64,000 nt of DNA from Clostridia bacterium (GCA_017503325.1 JAFVTI010000029.1:186001-250000); one strand, 5' to 3'; positions 39,676-49,270 are shown, numbered from the stretch's first letter. Notes: a model not told the origin generated them from the letters alone. Numbers and translations: made by a program.

Positions 39676-39710
39676 AGCAGGAATCTGTTCAAATCGAACA
39701 AATTCCTGCT
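39676..39710 (-). terminator. Terminator of the GH39 gene
   Basis: AGCAGGAAT/ATTCCTGCT with an inner TGTTC/GAACA; on the minus strand it is followed by TTTTTCTC. Confidence 0.75.
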
Positions 39711-39761
39711 ATTTTATCGCTAATTTCTCAGCCCCATGCGTTGGCTCTTTTTTCTTAGCAT

Positions 39762-41072
39762 TTATTCAACCGTCAAAAGCACCGCGCTTTGCGCAGGCAG
39801 GGTAAATTGCACGCTTCTCTCCCCGTCAAGCTTTTGCTCGACCTGTGAGCAGTCGGGCATGGTCAGGTGCAGCGTTGCATTCCCCGTAAGACCTTCCCAC
39901 GTCAGCGTGATCTGCTGCTCTTGCGCCGCGGGATTAGACAGCAGCACCGCGCCGCACTTGCCGTCGGTCGCAGCCAGCGCGTCGGCAAAGTCGCCCTCCA
40001 TTGCCGCACAATTGCCAAGGCGGTACAGGCTGTTATAATACACGAACGCATAATACGCGGGTGCGACACCGCGCTTGTTTGCATCGTAAACCCCAGCATA
40101 GGTCGACCAGGGCTGCGCGTCATAGTAGTTCATGACCTGCAGATCGGTCGGGTGCATGCGGCAAAGCATCTGCGCAATGTTGGCAAGATCCTGCGTCGTG
40201 CCGCGCACATCACGCCCGGGATTCCACTCGTTGAGGTGCATTTCGGTATGCGTATATCCGTATTCATCCAGCGTCTTGCGCGCATACGAGGCAAAGGCCA
40301 CGTTGCTCTGTGCATCCGCATAGGAATGCCAGGAGAAAAAGTCCAAGGGGCATCCCTTCTCTTTGATATGCTGCAAAAATCCGTGGAAAAAGTCCACGAA
40401 ATGCTCGGTTCTCTCCGAGCTGTTGGCTGCCTTGACGTAGCCGCCCAGGATCGCGTAAAAGCCACAGCTGCCGTAGCCGCCGATCATCAGATCGGGAAAA
40501 CGCTGCTTCAAGTAGATCGACGCGGTCTCGTAAAGCGCATAAAACTGCTCGGGCGTGCCGCGCCACATGGGGCTGTCCATGGGATCGGGCGTGTTGTCCG
40601 GCTCATTCCAGATCTCCCAATAGCGGATGCCGAAATGAAAGCCGTTCGCCCATCCCTCGTTATAATGGCGGATGATGCCCTCGCAAATACGCGCCCATTT
40701 GAGATTGTCGGTAGGCGGGATGATATTGCGCGGCTTGACAAAATACTCGGGCTCAATGCTGCAGCCAAGGCGGTATACCACCTCGCAGCCCTGTCTGTAC
40801 AGATCTGCGATCAGCCAATCGGTAAACGCAAAATCATAGCTTGCGGGATCTGCGGGATCCTTGGAAAAATCGGGAAACACGTTGGCAATATCCACGTATC
40901 GGGCCGCGGCATAATGTCCGCCCATATCGTGCAGACGCACAAAAGGAATGCCCGCCTTTGCCAGCACGTCGCGATAGCCCTCTTCACAATCGGGCTCGGG
41001 CGCGTTATTGACACCGTGCAAGGGCTTGATTTTGCCGTTTATTCTTGAAAAATCGATTTTGATCTGCTTCAT
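39762..41072 (-). CDS. Glycoside hydrolase family 39 (beta-xylosidase-like)
   Basis: 436 residues. The acid/base Glu157 is in YWEIWNEPDN and the nucleophile Glu282 in MHLNEWNPG, with VRLHDMGG and DFFSWHSYAD also typical of GH39. The C-terminal 80 residues are a small beta-sandwich. No signal peptide, so it probably acts on imported xylo-oligosaccharides. Other GH39 members are alpha-L-iduronidases, but the clostridial context favours xylosidase. It stands alone on the minus strand. Confidence 0.87.
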   Translation of the reverse strand: MKQIKIDFSRINGKIKPLHGVNNAPEPDCEEGYRDVLAKAGIPFVRLHDMGGHYAAARYVDIANVFPDFSKDPADPASYDFAFTDWLIADLYRQGCEVVYRLGCSIEPEYFVKPRNIIPPTDNLKWARICEGIIRHYNEGWANGFHFGIRYWEIWNEPDNTPDPMDSPMWRGTPEQFYALYETASIYLKQRFPDLMIGGYGSCGFYAILGGYVKAANSSERTEHFVDFFHGFLQHIKEKGCPLDFFSWHSYADAQSNVAFASYARKTLDEYGYTHTEMHLNEWNPGRDVRGTTQDLANIAQMLCRMHPTDLQVMNYYDAQPWSTYAGVYDANKRGVAPAYYAFVYYNSLYRLGNCAAMEGDFADALAATDGKCGAVLLSNPAAQEQQITLTWEGLTGNATLHLTMPDCSQVEQKLDGERSVQFTLPAQSAVLLTVE

Positions 41073-41136
41073 TTACACAACCGCCTTTCGTGAGATATCT
41101 CTATATATTATATTATATCTCACTTGTGCACCCGTG

Positions 41137-42072
41137 TCAAGACTTTGCATACAGCTCAATCTTCAAGCCGTTGAACGGCGCAAAGAAGGTGTTGAGCGTG
41201 ATATTGTTGAAGGTGTCCGCCTCCATGGCGCGGTGCATATAGGTGCGGTTATGAAACGCCGCGCCCTTGTTGTCCGTGCCAAAGCAAAGCGTATCCTCGG
41301 TTTTGGTCATGAGCAGATGTCTGTGACCGATGTACTTGAATTCGATCTCGGAATACACGCTGCCCCAGCCGCCGTTGTAGCCAATGTAAGAGTCTCCGTA
41401 AGCAGATGCGCTGAGAATGGTCGGAGTGTTGGGGTTTGTGGTATCATCAAAATTCGCAACGCCGTATTTGTTGACGTCATTGATGTATCCGTTCGGAAGG
41501 ATCATACGGCACGCCCCCGCCGTTCTTCCCTCTACTACGATCAAAGCCTCGGTCAGGTCGGGCAGACCGTCCAGCACGACCTCGGTTGACGTGTAGACCT
41601 CAATATGGAATTTGGTCAGATCCATCGTGCTGTTTTCGGTATACGTCAGGATCTCGCCCGATTTTGCCGTAGACAGCGCAAACGTGTTTTCATCGATCAC
41701 GCGGGTATAATACCGCTGCACCATCCGCGACTGCACCTCGCCGATCAGCAGCCCGCCGGGCAGATACTGATAGGGCTTTGAGAGATGATACGGCTCGTGG
41801 ATCGCCACAAACACAAGCTGATTCTCTGTAAGCCCGTGCGCCTGCGCGGTAAAGTAGCCCGTTGCAAGATCCACCGCCGTGGGATGTGCCTCCTTATTGG
41901 TCGAGTGCGTGTAGGACTTGAGCAGCTTGCCATAGCCGGGCGCGCTGCAATGAAGCACTCCCTGCTCGTCCATGGTCAGCCCTGCCCCCGCAATACTTTT
42001 ATCCAGCACCTTTTTCATGTGCTCGTCCAGCTGCTGACCAGTAAAATAATTTGCCTGATATGTTTTTGTCAT
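41137..42072 (-). CDS. Uncharacterised protein, beta-rich
   Basis: 311 residues, AAGGAGG upstream. No membrane segment or signal. The second half has a run of strand-like and aromatic motifs (SAYGDSYIGYNGGWGSVYSEIEF, YIGHRHLLMTKTEDTLCFG). A phage tail or adhesin-like piece is conceivable but not shown. It follows GH39 upstream by 64 bp on the same strand. I do not recognise the family. Confidence 0.6.
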   Translation of the reverse strand: MTKTYQANYFTGQQLDEHMKKVLDKSIAGAGLTMDEQGVLHCSAPGYGKLLKSYTHSTNKEAHPTAVDLATGYFTAQAHGLTENQLVFVAIHEPYHLSKPYQYLPGGLLIGEVQSRMVQRYYTRVIDENTFALSTAKSGEILTYTENSTMDLTKFHIEVYTSTEVVLDGLPDLTEALIVVEGRTAGACRMILPNGYINDVNKYGVANFDDTTNPNTPTILSASAYGDSYIGYNGGWGSVYSEIEFKYIGHRHLLMTKTEDTLCFGTDNKGAAFHNRTYMHRAMEADTFNNITLNTFFAPFNGLKIELYAKS

Positions 42073-42119
42073 ATAGCCTCCTTGCTAAATTTTCATAAAC
42101 ACATCATAGCATATTTCGT

Positions 42120-42386
42120 CTAAAAAAGCGTCCCCGCATGATCCTGCACAACGTCTGCAAGCGTGCAAGCACTCACGCCGCCCCACACCACGCGAAAAAA
42201 CAGCTCCCGCGCTGCGCGGATATCCGTGCCCAGATCACATACCTCCCGCACGTCCTGCTGTTCGAGTTCAATATAATAGCGTACACCGATTCCCTGCGGC
42301 CTCGCATGCAAGCCCGCCTTCACCTTGGTGCTTTTGACAAAGTATTCCGCATAACAGATCCGTATAACCGATTCATGCTGTTCCAT
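42120..42386 (-). CDS. DUF6514-like small protein
   Basis: 88 residues; ATG at 42386, eight bases after GGAGG (a GTG three bases earlier is also possible). The layout (an aromatic strand pair with G-I-G-V-R-Y-Y-I-E-L, then V-R-E-V-C-D-L-G-T-D-I, and a C-terminal C-T-L-A-D-V-V-Q-D-H) resembles small clostridial DUF6514 proteins. Function unknown. Confidence 0.55.
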   Translation of the reverse strand: MEQHESVIRICYAEYFVKSTKVKAGLHARPQGIGVRYYIELEQQDVREVCDLGTDIRAARELFFRVVWGGVSACTLADVVQDHAGTLF

Positions 42387-42615
42387 CACGTTGTCCTCCC
42401 GTGCATTTTTGCGTGTAACGTTTCCATTATACCACCGAAAAAGCGTCGATTCTTAAGATTTTGAGGCGATGATTCAAAGGAATTTCAAGCTTCCCGTCAG
42501 CATTTTCTCGGTTTTTTCGCTGTTTTTTCCGTGTTACGGTTTGTTTTGCGGTCTTTTTCCGCCTGTTTGTTCATTTTTCGTTCATTTACTTTATTGATTC
42601 AAGCTGCAAAATATG

Positions 42616-42643
42616 AAAAAGGGGCTGAATTCAGCCCCTTTTT
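42616..42643. terminator. Terminator of the uvrC/membrane-protein operon
   Basis: A perfect palindrome of AAAAAGGGGCTGAA and its complement (42616-42643), 17 bp after the last gene of the leftward operon. The 230 bp to its left show no gene. Confidence 0.85.
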
Positions 42644-42659
42644 GAAAAACCGGGATCGA

Positions 42660-43484
42660 TCAGTCGCCTGAAATGAGCGTATCGACCTTCCCGTCACCGT
42701 CGGTGTCCACGCCGACCACGTCAACCTTACCGTCGCCATCCACGTCCATGCCGACCGCATCAGCCTTGCCGTCGCCATCAGTATCCAGTACCACGGTATC
42801 AGCTTTACCGTCACCGTCTGTGTCAATGGTCACCGCAACGGTTGCAGGCTCCTTGGCGGCCTTGGAAATGCCCACCAGGCCCACGATCAGATTGACGATC
42901 GCCAGAATGACGGTCAGAGCACCGACAACGATCAGAGAAATACCGATCATATCGTTGAGCACGTTGACCAGAAGTCCGCAGATCAGCAGCACGACGATCA
43001 GAACACCCAGGATCAGCTTGACAAGCTCTGCTTTGAACTGCAGCATCTTTTTCTCTGCCTTGCAGATGCGAATGATGGGCAGCACGATCAGATACAGCGC
43101 AACCAGGCCGCAAACGACCCAATGGATGACTGTCATGATCACACCTACAATACCGGGCACACCGATACCGGTCACGCCGATGTTGATCAGCGCAGTGATA
43201 ATACCGTAGATAGCAAGCACAACACCGATGATAATGGTCACGATCGAGAAGATCAGGTCAAATACGCCCTTTTTCTTCTTGACCGAAACAATGCCGCCGA
43301 TCAGATTGGGGATGGTGGTCAGCGTCAAGGAAATGCCGATCAAGGCAAACGCTGCGCTGAGCACGACCTGGAAAATCTGCGGGAATGCAAGCACGAGTGC
43401 GCCCGCACCGATCAGCAGACCGCCGATCAGCAGGTTGATGATGACAGCCACGATAATGTTGGTAATCACAGCTTTTTTGTTCAT
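42660..43484 (-). CDS. Membrane protein with C-terminal DxDGDG (calcium-binding-like) repeats
   Basis: 274 residues. The N-terminal 210 residues hold about six hydrophobic helices, with a basic VSVKKKKGVFDL loop shared with the three paralogues upstream. The C-terminal 55 residues are four near-perfect repeats of about 12 residues (DTDGDGKADTVV type), like thrombospondin-3/dockerin/EF-hand calcium loops. The repeats are also near-identical at the DNA level. Last gene of the operon. Function unknown. Confidence 0.75.
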   Translation of the reverse strand: MNKKAVITNIIVAVIINLLIGGLLIGAGALVLAFPQIFQVVLSAAFALIGISLTLTTIPNLIGGIVSVKKKKGVFDLIFSIVTIIIGVVLAIYGIITALINIGVTGIGVPGIVGVIMTVIHWVVCGLVALYLIVLPIIRICKAEKKMLQFKAELVKLILGVLIVVLLICGLLVNVLNDMIGISLIVVGALTVILAIVNLIVGLVGISKAAKEPATVAVTIDTDGDGKADTVVLDTDGDGKADAVGMDVDGDGKVDVVGVDTDGDGKVDTLISGD

Positions 43485-43522
43485 AATAAAACTCCTTTAT
43501 GATGAAAATTTTTATTGACAAT

Positions 43523-44158
43523 TTATTTGTGATCGCTCTCGGCTAAGCCCTTCAGACCCACGATCAGATGCACGATTGCGAACACCGCCATAAAGAGGCT
43601 CACAGCAAGCATGGCGTACCCGGGAACGCTTGGCGGATCCAGCAGCGCGATCCACAAATGAGAGAGCAAGGAGATCAAGATCACAGCGCCGTATACGGGC
43701 TTGTGCATCTCGATTCTGTATTGCAATGCCCTGCCGGGTGCCGCACGCATCCGCAGTATGGGCAGTACGGTCAGATAAAACACGATCCCCAGCCCCACGA
43801 TCCCGCGAAGGATCACGATGCACAGCTCGACAGCAGTAAACTTTGTTCCGAAAGAATCAAAGAACAGATGCTGCAAAAGCTCGCACCCAAGCCCCAAGAA
43901 GATCAGAAATACGCCCGCGATTGGATCAGCGATTGCGTCAATCAATCGGTTTCCCTGCTTTATCCGGTAGATACACAGCGGCAGCGAGGAAACGGTCAGC
44001 GCAAGGCCAATCAGGATAAAGGTAAAATGCACCGTGGTATCCATCATGCCGTAATGAAAGGCCGCGGTCAGCACGCCAAGCACGAAAAGTCCCAAGCTGC
44101 AAAGCAGCGTTACAACGGTAGTAAGTATGACGGTCACCTTGATCATCGCTTTGTTCAT
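43523..44158 (-). CDS. Membrane protein, paralogue 2 of the tandem family
   Basis: 211 residues from the ATG at 44158, preceded by AGGAGGCG. It starts MNKAMIKVTVILTTVV; about six hydrophobic helices, with the shared ILIGLALTVSSLP and L-T-V-L-P-I-L-R-M-R segments. No extra domain; ends after a GLKGLAES helix. Adjacent paralogues suggest duplication. Confidence 0.7.
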   Translation of the reverse strand: MNKAMIKVTVILTTVVTLLCSLGLFVLGVLTAAFHYGMMDTTVHFTFILIGLALTVSSLPLCIYRIKQGNRLIDAIADPIAGVFLIFLGLGCELLQHLFFDSFGTKFTAVELCIVILRGIVGLGIVFYLTVLPILRMRAAPGRALQYRIEMHKPVYGAVILISLLSHLWIALLDPPSVPGYAMLAVSLFMAVFAIVHLIVGLKGLAESDHK

Positions 44159-44171
44159 CGAACGCCTCCTA

Positions 44172-44921
44172 TCATTTCTCCTCGGCAGATACTTCTGTGG
44201 GAACATTGGCCGCTGTAACTGCCTTTGAAAGCCCTGCAAGCGCTGCAATCAGATACGCTATGGCAAGAGCACCCATCAAGCAGCCAATGACTATGACCGT
44301 GATGCCTACGGGATCATCCTCCATTTGCCACATCACCGCAGCAAATATGGTCATAAACAGCGCAAGCGTACCAAGCACGGGCTTATACAATTCCACGCGA
44401 TATCGCAGTTTTCTGTCCTCGGAGCGAAACGTACGGATCAGCGGTACTGCGATCAAATACAATGCCACAGGTACTACGCCCACGCGGGGCCACCGCAGCA
44501 TCTGCTCGAATCCTTGATGGATCATATTCCCTACTTCCGAATCAACCGCCGTCCCCGAGGCACGCAAGTCCTCAATGCATGAATTGATCATATCATAACC
44601 GGATGAATAAACGATCAGCGTTCCAATTCCCAAGCAAGCAAGAAACACGCCCGCCAGCACGTCTCTCAAGCAAAAAAGCAGATCTGCTTTCCCCATGTGC
44701 TTTCTGTGCACACCGACAATGCTTGCAATCAACTGCGGTATAACCGAAAGAGTCAACGACACACCGATCAATGCAATCACTACGTTATACACCAAATCCA
44801 TGACGCCACCGTCATAGGTGTAAGAAACGATCAGAGTACCGCCCAAAAAAAGCGCATATCCTAACAATAAAAAGCAGATAAGCACCAAAACAGCGGTAAA
44901 TACAACTGTTCTCTTATTCAT
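44172..44921 (-). CDS. Membrane protein, paralogue 3 of the tandem family
   Basis: 249 residues, AAGGAGC upstream. It starts MNKRTVVFTAVLVLICFLLLG; about six helices, with IALIGVSLTLSVIPQLIASIVGV, YLIAVPLIRTFRSEDRKLRYRVELYKPVLG and AALAGLSKA shared with the others. A short acidic tail replaces the DGDG repeats of the last gene. Function unknown. Confidence 0.7.
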   Translation of the reverse strand: MNKRTVVFTAVLVLICFLLLGYALFLGGTLIVSYTYDGGVMDLVYNVVIALIGVSLTLSVIPQLIASIVGVHRKHMGKADLLFCLRDVLAGVFLACLGIGTLIVYSSGYDMINSCIEDLRASGTAVDSEVGNMIHQGFEQMLRWPRVGVVPVALYLIAVPLIRTFRSEDRKLRYRVELYKPVLGTLALFMTIFAAVMWQMEDDPVGITVIVIGCLMGALAIAYLIAALAGLSKAVTAANVPTEVSAEEK

Positions 44922-44951
44922 AAAAGCTCCTTGTGGTATCGGTTTATGCGA

Positions 44952-45737
44952 TCAGGCAAGGTCATCCGCATTGACGCCCGCGGGCAGGTCAAAGGGCGGC
45001 TGCTGCCCTTCCGTCGCCTGCGTTTCCGGCTTCTGCGTTTCGTTTTTCTTTCTAAGGATCAGACCAAAGACCAGCACAAAGACCGCAAGAGCAAGCGCGA
45101 GCAGAACGGTCAGCGCAAACTGCGCCATGATCACGCCGTTGCTGAACTTGATAAAGCTCTCGGCTCCCAGAATTTCATACAGCTTGCCGCTAAATAGCCT
45201 GCGCGCAAGCATGATCAGATTGGACGAAAGGAGCAGCGCAGCAGCCGAGGGCTTATGCAGCTCGGCCTTGATCTGCCACCATTTTTTCTTGGAAACCAAT
45301 ACGTTTACGACAAACACGATCAACAAATACAGCGCGACCAGCGACGTAAAGATCTCCATGGCCAACGCAACGTAGGAATTCGCTGCTACCCATCCGCTTG
45401 GCATCATGGCCGAGGTCAGCTGCAGATTATAATAGATGCTGAATATCCAGTACAGCGTGCTGATCACCAGCCAGACGCCGCAGATCAATGCGGTTACGAT
45501 AGAGGAGATCAGATCGTAAACGCCGCCCTGCTTTTTCTTGATTCTGACAATGCTGCCAATCAGCAGCACGACGGTGGGAATCAGTACGGACATGTTAAGC
45601 ACAAAACCCGCAGGCAGCCACGGAATGCCTCTTGGCACGAACGAGGTAAATACGAAATTGAGCACAATGCAAATTGCATACAAGGCCAGCAGCACCGAGG
45701 TTGTCACAGAGCAGATTCTGACGGTTGTTTTACTCAT
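44952..45737 (-). CDS. Membrane protein, paralogue 4 of the tandem family
   Basis: 261 residues from the ATG at 45737, seven bases after AAAGGAG. The most divergent copy: about six helices, VVLLIGSIVRIKKKQGGVYDLISSIVT (the basic loop shared by the family) and KKKWWQIKAELHKPSAAALLL. Its start is directly after the coaD stop, so the membrane genes are downstream parts of the uvrC-rsmD-coaD operon. Confidence 0.7.
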   Translation of the reverse strand: MSKTTVRICSVTTSVLLALYAICIVLNFVFTSFVPRGIPWLPAGFVLNMSVLIPTVVLLIGSIVRIKKKQGGVYDLISSIVTALICGVWLVISTLYWIFSIYYNLQLTSAMMPSGWVAANSYVALAMEIFTSLVALYLLIVFVVNVLVSKKKWWQIKAELHKPSAAALLLSSNLIMLARRLFSGKLYEILGAESFIKFSNGVIMAQFALTVLLALALAVFVLVFGLILRKKNETQKPETQATEGQQPPFDLPAGVNADDLA

Positions 45738-45739
45738 GA

Positions 45740-46249
45740 TCATTCTCCTTTTGCGCTGTGTTGGAGCCATGCAATTACGCTCTCGGCAAGCACGCCCTCA
45801 AGGCTCTCTCCATTTTTCAACTTTTCGCGCGCCAGCGTGGAGCTCAGATGCGCGTAGGCGGGATCGGACGGCAAATATACGGTTTTTGCACGAGGATTGT
45901 GCGCCAGATTCCACGCGGCATGGACCTGCTCGTAAGCAAAATCCGCCTCGTTGCGCACACCCTTGACGATCACGTCTGCACAAAGCTCGTCAAACGCGTC
46001 GATCAAAAGCCCGCCGCGCGTCTCCACGCGCACACCGGGGAGATCCGCGCAGGTCAATCGCGCAATCTCGACGCGTGCACCTGTATCAAACAGATATTCC
46101 TTGACCTTGGCGTCCTTGACGTACTTGGTCATGTCGTTGTTCATGACAAGCACGATCACCTCGTCAAAGATCTCGGCCGCTGCCTTGACTACCTGCAAGT
46201 GCCCCAGCGTCATGGGGTCAAAGCTACCCGGAATGATGGCGCGGCTCAT
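45740..46249 (-). CDS. coaD: Phosphopantetheine adenylyltransferase
   Basis: 169 residues, usual length about 160. The nucleotidyltransferase motif PGSFDPMTLGHLQVV (residues 7-21, T/HxGH) and VIVKGVRNEADFAYE are diagnostic; YLPSDPAYAHLSSTLARE corresponds to the C-terminal signature (ISSTxVR in other members). It adds AMP to 4'-phosphopantetheine in coenzyme A synthesis. It overlaps rsmD by four bases, as in many Firmicutes. Confidence 0.92.
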   Translation of the reverse strand: MSRAIIPGSFDPMTLGHLQVVKAAAEIFDEVIVLVMNNDMTKYVKDAKVKEYLFDTGARVEIARLTCADLPGVRVETRGGLLIDAFDELCADVIVKGVRNEADFAYEQVHAAWNLAHNPRAKTVYLPSDPAYAHLSSTLAREKLKNGESLEGVLAESVIAWLQHSAKGE

Positions 46250-46821
46250 GCCTCTTCCTCCGTCACGGGCTCAAGAATGGTGATAAACGAGGACGCGTGA
46301 TGCGTTTTGCCCACTACGCGGTAGCGGTCGCAAAGCGCAAAGTGCTTGCCCCAGATGTTCTCGTCTCCCGACTCGCAGATCACGCGTGCGCCCGGCTTCA
46401 AGAGATCGTAGCGCAAAAGCAGCAGCAGCGACTCGGAAAGCGCGTCGGATGCGTAGGGCGGATCTAAGAAAACAATGTCGTACTGCTCTCTTCCCTGTCT
46501 GCTCTTGAGGAAATCGGCATAGTCCGACTTGACCACAAAGCAATCGGGCGCGAGCTTGGTCTTGAGCATATTCTTGTAGATGACGTCCACGGCTGCCTTG
46601 TTTTTGTCCACGATGATAGCGTGGCGCGCACCGCGTGAGACTGCCTCCAGTCCCATCTGACCCGAGCCGCCAAACAGATCCAGTACGTCTCTGCCCTCAA
46701 TATCAAATTGGATCATGGAAAAGACCGCCTGCTTGACTCTCTCGGTCGTGGGGCGCGTGTCGGTTCCCTCCAGCGTATAAAGCTTGCAGCCTCTGGCTTT
46801 TCCCGTAATAATTCTCATCAT
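46246..46821 (-). CDS. rsmD: 16S rRNA (guanine966-N2)-methyltransferase
   Basis: 191 residues. The start MRIITGKARGCKL and RPTTERVKQAVFSMI, DVLDLFGGSGQMGLEAVSRGA (SAM-binding) and the catalytic DPPY (IVFLDPPYASD) are all typical. It methylates G966 of 16S rRNA. Two ATG codons are adjacent; either could start. Six bases after uvrC. Confidence 0.92.
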   Translation of the reverse strand: MMRIITGKARGCKLYTLEGTDTRPTTERVKQAVFSMIQFDIEGRDVLDLFGGSGQMGLEAVSRGARHAIIVDKNKAAVDVIYKNMLKTKLAPDCFVVKSDYADFLKSRQGREQYDIVFLDPPYASDALSESLLLLLRYDLLKPGARVICESGDENIWGKHFALCDRYRVVGKTHHASSFITILEPVTEEEA

Positions 46822-46827
46822 AATCGA

Positions 46828-48669
46828 TTATCTCTTTCCTTTGAAATGTTCAATGATCGCATCGGCATCCTTCTCTCCGATACCCTTGATTGCCAATAAT
46901 TCCTCGCGGCTTGCACGCTTGACGGCCTGCAACCCTCCCGGCATTTTGAGCAGAGCCGCCGCCTTGGCCGGACCAATGCCCGGAATCTGCGTCAAGGACG
47001 AGGTCACCAGCGTTTTACCCTTAGCCTTTTTCATGGTGCCGACGGTGTATCGGTGCACCTCCTCCTGAATGCCGTAAATAAACCGAAATACAGCGGTTTC
47101 CTTGGCAATGCTGATCTCCTCGCTATCCGTGCAAAGTGCACGCGTTTTATGGAAATCGTCCTTGACCATGCCAAAGATCGGCACGTCAATGCCCATTTCT
47201 GCCGCCAGCTCGCGCACAACGCCCACATGCCCCTTTCCGCCGTCCAGCAAAATCAGATCGGGATACTCGGCAAAACTGCCCTCGGGGTCACTCAGATGCG
47301 CAAATCTGCGCGAGAGTGCCTCTCTCATGCTGGCATAGTCGTCTGTCGTGCCCTGCACGCTCTTGATCTTAAACGAGCGATAATCCCGCTTGGAAAAGCT
47401 GCCGTCGCGCGTCACGATCATGCCCGCGGTCAGGTGCTCCTTGCCGAAATTGGAAATATCGTAGGCCTCGATACGCGCGGGATAGCTCTCCAGCTCCAGT
47501 ATATGCGCAAGCCTGAGCAAAACGCCCTCCTGCTTACGCTCATGCGTCGCACTCTTTTGCGCCACCTCTTGGGCGTTTGCCGTCACGGTCTCGCAAAGTG
47601 CACGCAGCACGCCTCGCTCGGGCGTGCGGATCTCGACCTTGCGCCCCGCCAGCTTGCCAAGATACTCGGCCGCCATGCTTCTGTCGTCCTCATCGGGCGA
47701 AAACGAGATCAGAATCAGACGCGGGATATCCGATCTGCCGCGATACAAGTCGCAAATAAACGACAAAAGCGAATCCCTGTCTGTAATATTCTCTTTATCA
47801 AACAAATAGTCCTGCTTGTCGGTACAAACACCGCCGCGCACGAAAAAAACCGAAAGCGCGGCCAAAACGCCGTCGTCGTAAAGACCGAACACGTCGTATT
47901 CGTCGTCGGGCGCACCCACCACGCTCTGCTTTTGCGAAAGGCGGTCCAGCGCTGATATGGTATCTCTGCAAACCGCCGCCGCCTCGTATCTTTCCTGCTT
48001 GGCCAAAGCGTACATACGCTCGGTCAGTCGCTTTTTCTCGGCTGCCGTGTTGCCGCGCAGCAGCTCTGCCGCGGTATGGATCTTTTCGGCATACGCCTCG
48101 GGGCTCACCTTTCCCGTACAAACGCCGCAGCACTGCTTGATCTGATAATACAGGCAGGGACGCTCCTTACCGATCTGCTCGGGAAATTTGCGCTTACAGC
48201 TTGGCAGCTGCAAAGCCTTTTGCAAGGACCCGATGACCGAATACACGGTCGCAGTACCCGAATAAGGACCGAAATACTTGCCCTTATCCGCCTCTCTTTT
48301 TCGTGTCATGACCAGGCGCGGATAGGTCTCGTCCGTGATCTTGATATAGGGATAGGACTTGGCGTCCTTGAGTCTGATATTATATTTGGGCGTATACTGC
48401 TTGATCAGCGTGTTCTCAAGAGACAAGGCCTCGATCTCTGTCTCGCACAGAATATAGTCAAAATCCTGTACGCGCTCTACCATACGCGCCGTCTTGGTAT
48501 TCTTCTCCCCGTTCTGAAAATACTGCGACACGCGGTTTTTCAGCTTGCGGGATTTTCCCACGTAAATGACCTTGTCGGCTGCATCCTTCATGATATACAC
48601 GCCGGGGGTCAGGGGCAGCGCGTTCGCCTTGTCCAGCAAACGCTGTAATCTTGCGCCATGATCGGTCAT
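46828..48669 (-). CDS. uvrC: Excinuclease ABC subunit C
   Basis: 613 residues, full length. It has the GIY-YIG nuclease at the N-terminus (PGVYIMKDAADKVIYVGKS), the UVR motif, a C-terminal RNase H-like nuclease (YDISNFGKEHLTAGMIV, DLILLDGGKGHV) and a double helix-hairpin-helix (IPGIGPAKAAALLKMPGGL, IKGIGEKDADAII). It cuts both sides of DNA lesions in nucleotide excision repair. First gene of a leftward operon with rsmD, coaD and the membrane paralogues. Confidence 0.95.
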   Translation of the reverse strand: MTDHGARLQRLLDKANALPLTPGVYIMKDAADKVIYVGKSRKLKNRVSQYFQNGEKNTKTARMVERVQDFDYILCETEIEALSLENTLIKQYTPKYNIRLKDAKSYPYIKITDETYPRLVMTRKREADKGKYFGPYSGTATVYSVIGSLQKALQLPSCKRKFPEQIGKERPCLYYQIKQCCGVCTGKVSPEAYAEKIHTAAELLRGNTAAEKKRLTERMYALAKQERYEAAAVCRDTISALDRLSQKQSVVGAPDDEYDVFGLYDDGVLAALSVFFVRGGVCTDKQDYLFDKENITDRDSLLSFICDLYRGRSDIPRLILISFSPDEDDRSMAAEYLGKLAGRKVEIRTPERGVLRALCETVTANAQEVAQKSATHERKQEGVLLRLAHILELESYPARIEAYDISNFGKEHLTAGMIVTRDGSFSKRDYRSFKIKSVQGTTDDYASMREALSRRFAHLSDPEGSFAEYPDLILLDGGKGHVGVVRELAAEMGIDVPIFGMVKDDFHKTRALCTDSEEISIAKETAVFRFIYGIQEEVHRYTVGTMKKAKGKTLVTSSLTQIPGIGPAKAAALLKMPGGLQAVKRASREELLAIKGIGEKDADAIIEHFKGKR

Positions 48670-48747
48670 AGCAACCTCCGTGCCGCCTGTGGCGGCTCAA
48701 TATAATAATGCGTGACTGCTCACGCTAAATCTCCCTGTTAAACAGCA

Positions 48748-48795
48748 AAAAACGGTGTGGGGACATTTGCGCACCATGTCCCTTCACACCGTTTT
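48748..48795 (-). terminator. Terminator of the HPr gene
   Basis: AAAACGGTGTG (48748-48758) pairs with CACACCGTTTT (48785-48795) with GGGACAT/ATGTCCC inside; on the minus strand a TTTTTT run follows. Confidence 0.8.
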
Positions 48796-48812
48796 CATGC
48801 AAGCTTTACGTT

Positions 48813-49076
48813 TTATTCGGAAAAGCCGGAGTTGATCAAAGCCTGCAAGCCTTGCAGTGCAAGCTCTTCATCCTGTCCGTCTGCACTCAGAGTGACAGAC
48901 ATACCCTTAGCAATTCCCAAAGACAAAACGCCCAAAAGGCTCTTTGCATTGACCTTGCGCTCGTCCTTCTCGATCCAGATAGAGCATCTGTAGCTGTTCG
49001 CCTTCTGAATGAAGAAGGTAGCAGGTCTGGCATGCAAACCGCTTGCATTGGTAATAACAACTTGACAAGACTTCAT
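48813..49076 (-). CDS. HPr-family phosphocarrier protein
   Basis: 87 residues, HPr length. The phosphorylated His15 is in SGLHARPAT and the regulatory Ser46 in NAKSLLGVLSLG, so both PTS phosphotransfer and HPr kinase control are possible. CAGGGAGA lies upstream. It stands alone with its own terminator. A Crh-type protein would lack the His, so HPr (ptsH) is more likely. Confidence 0.88.
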   Translation of the reverse strand: MKSCQVVITNASGLHARPATFFIQKANSYRCSIWIEKDERKVNAKSLLGVLSLGIAKGMSVTLSADGQDEELALQGLQALINSGFSE

Positions 49077-49270
49077 ATATTTCTCCCTGTTTCTTTAATA
49101 GTAAATGACAGTTTTAACTATTATAAGTATAACAAAAGGCATCGTCAAAATCAAGCGTCATTCTATAGGAAATTTTGACAAGTGGACAAGCAATTTTTCA
49201 TCATATTGCACAATTGTTCAAAATATTTTTGTGACATCCTCCGAATGTCCTTTCCGCAGAGCCCGGTGCA

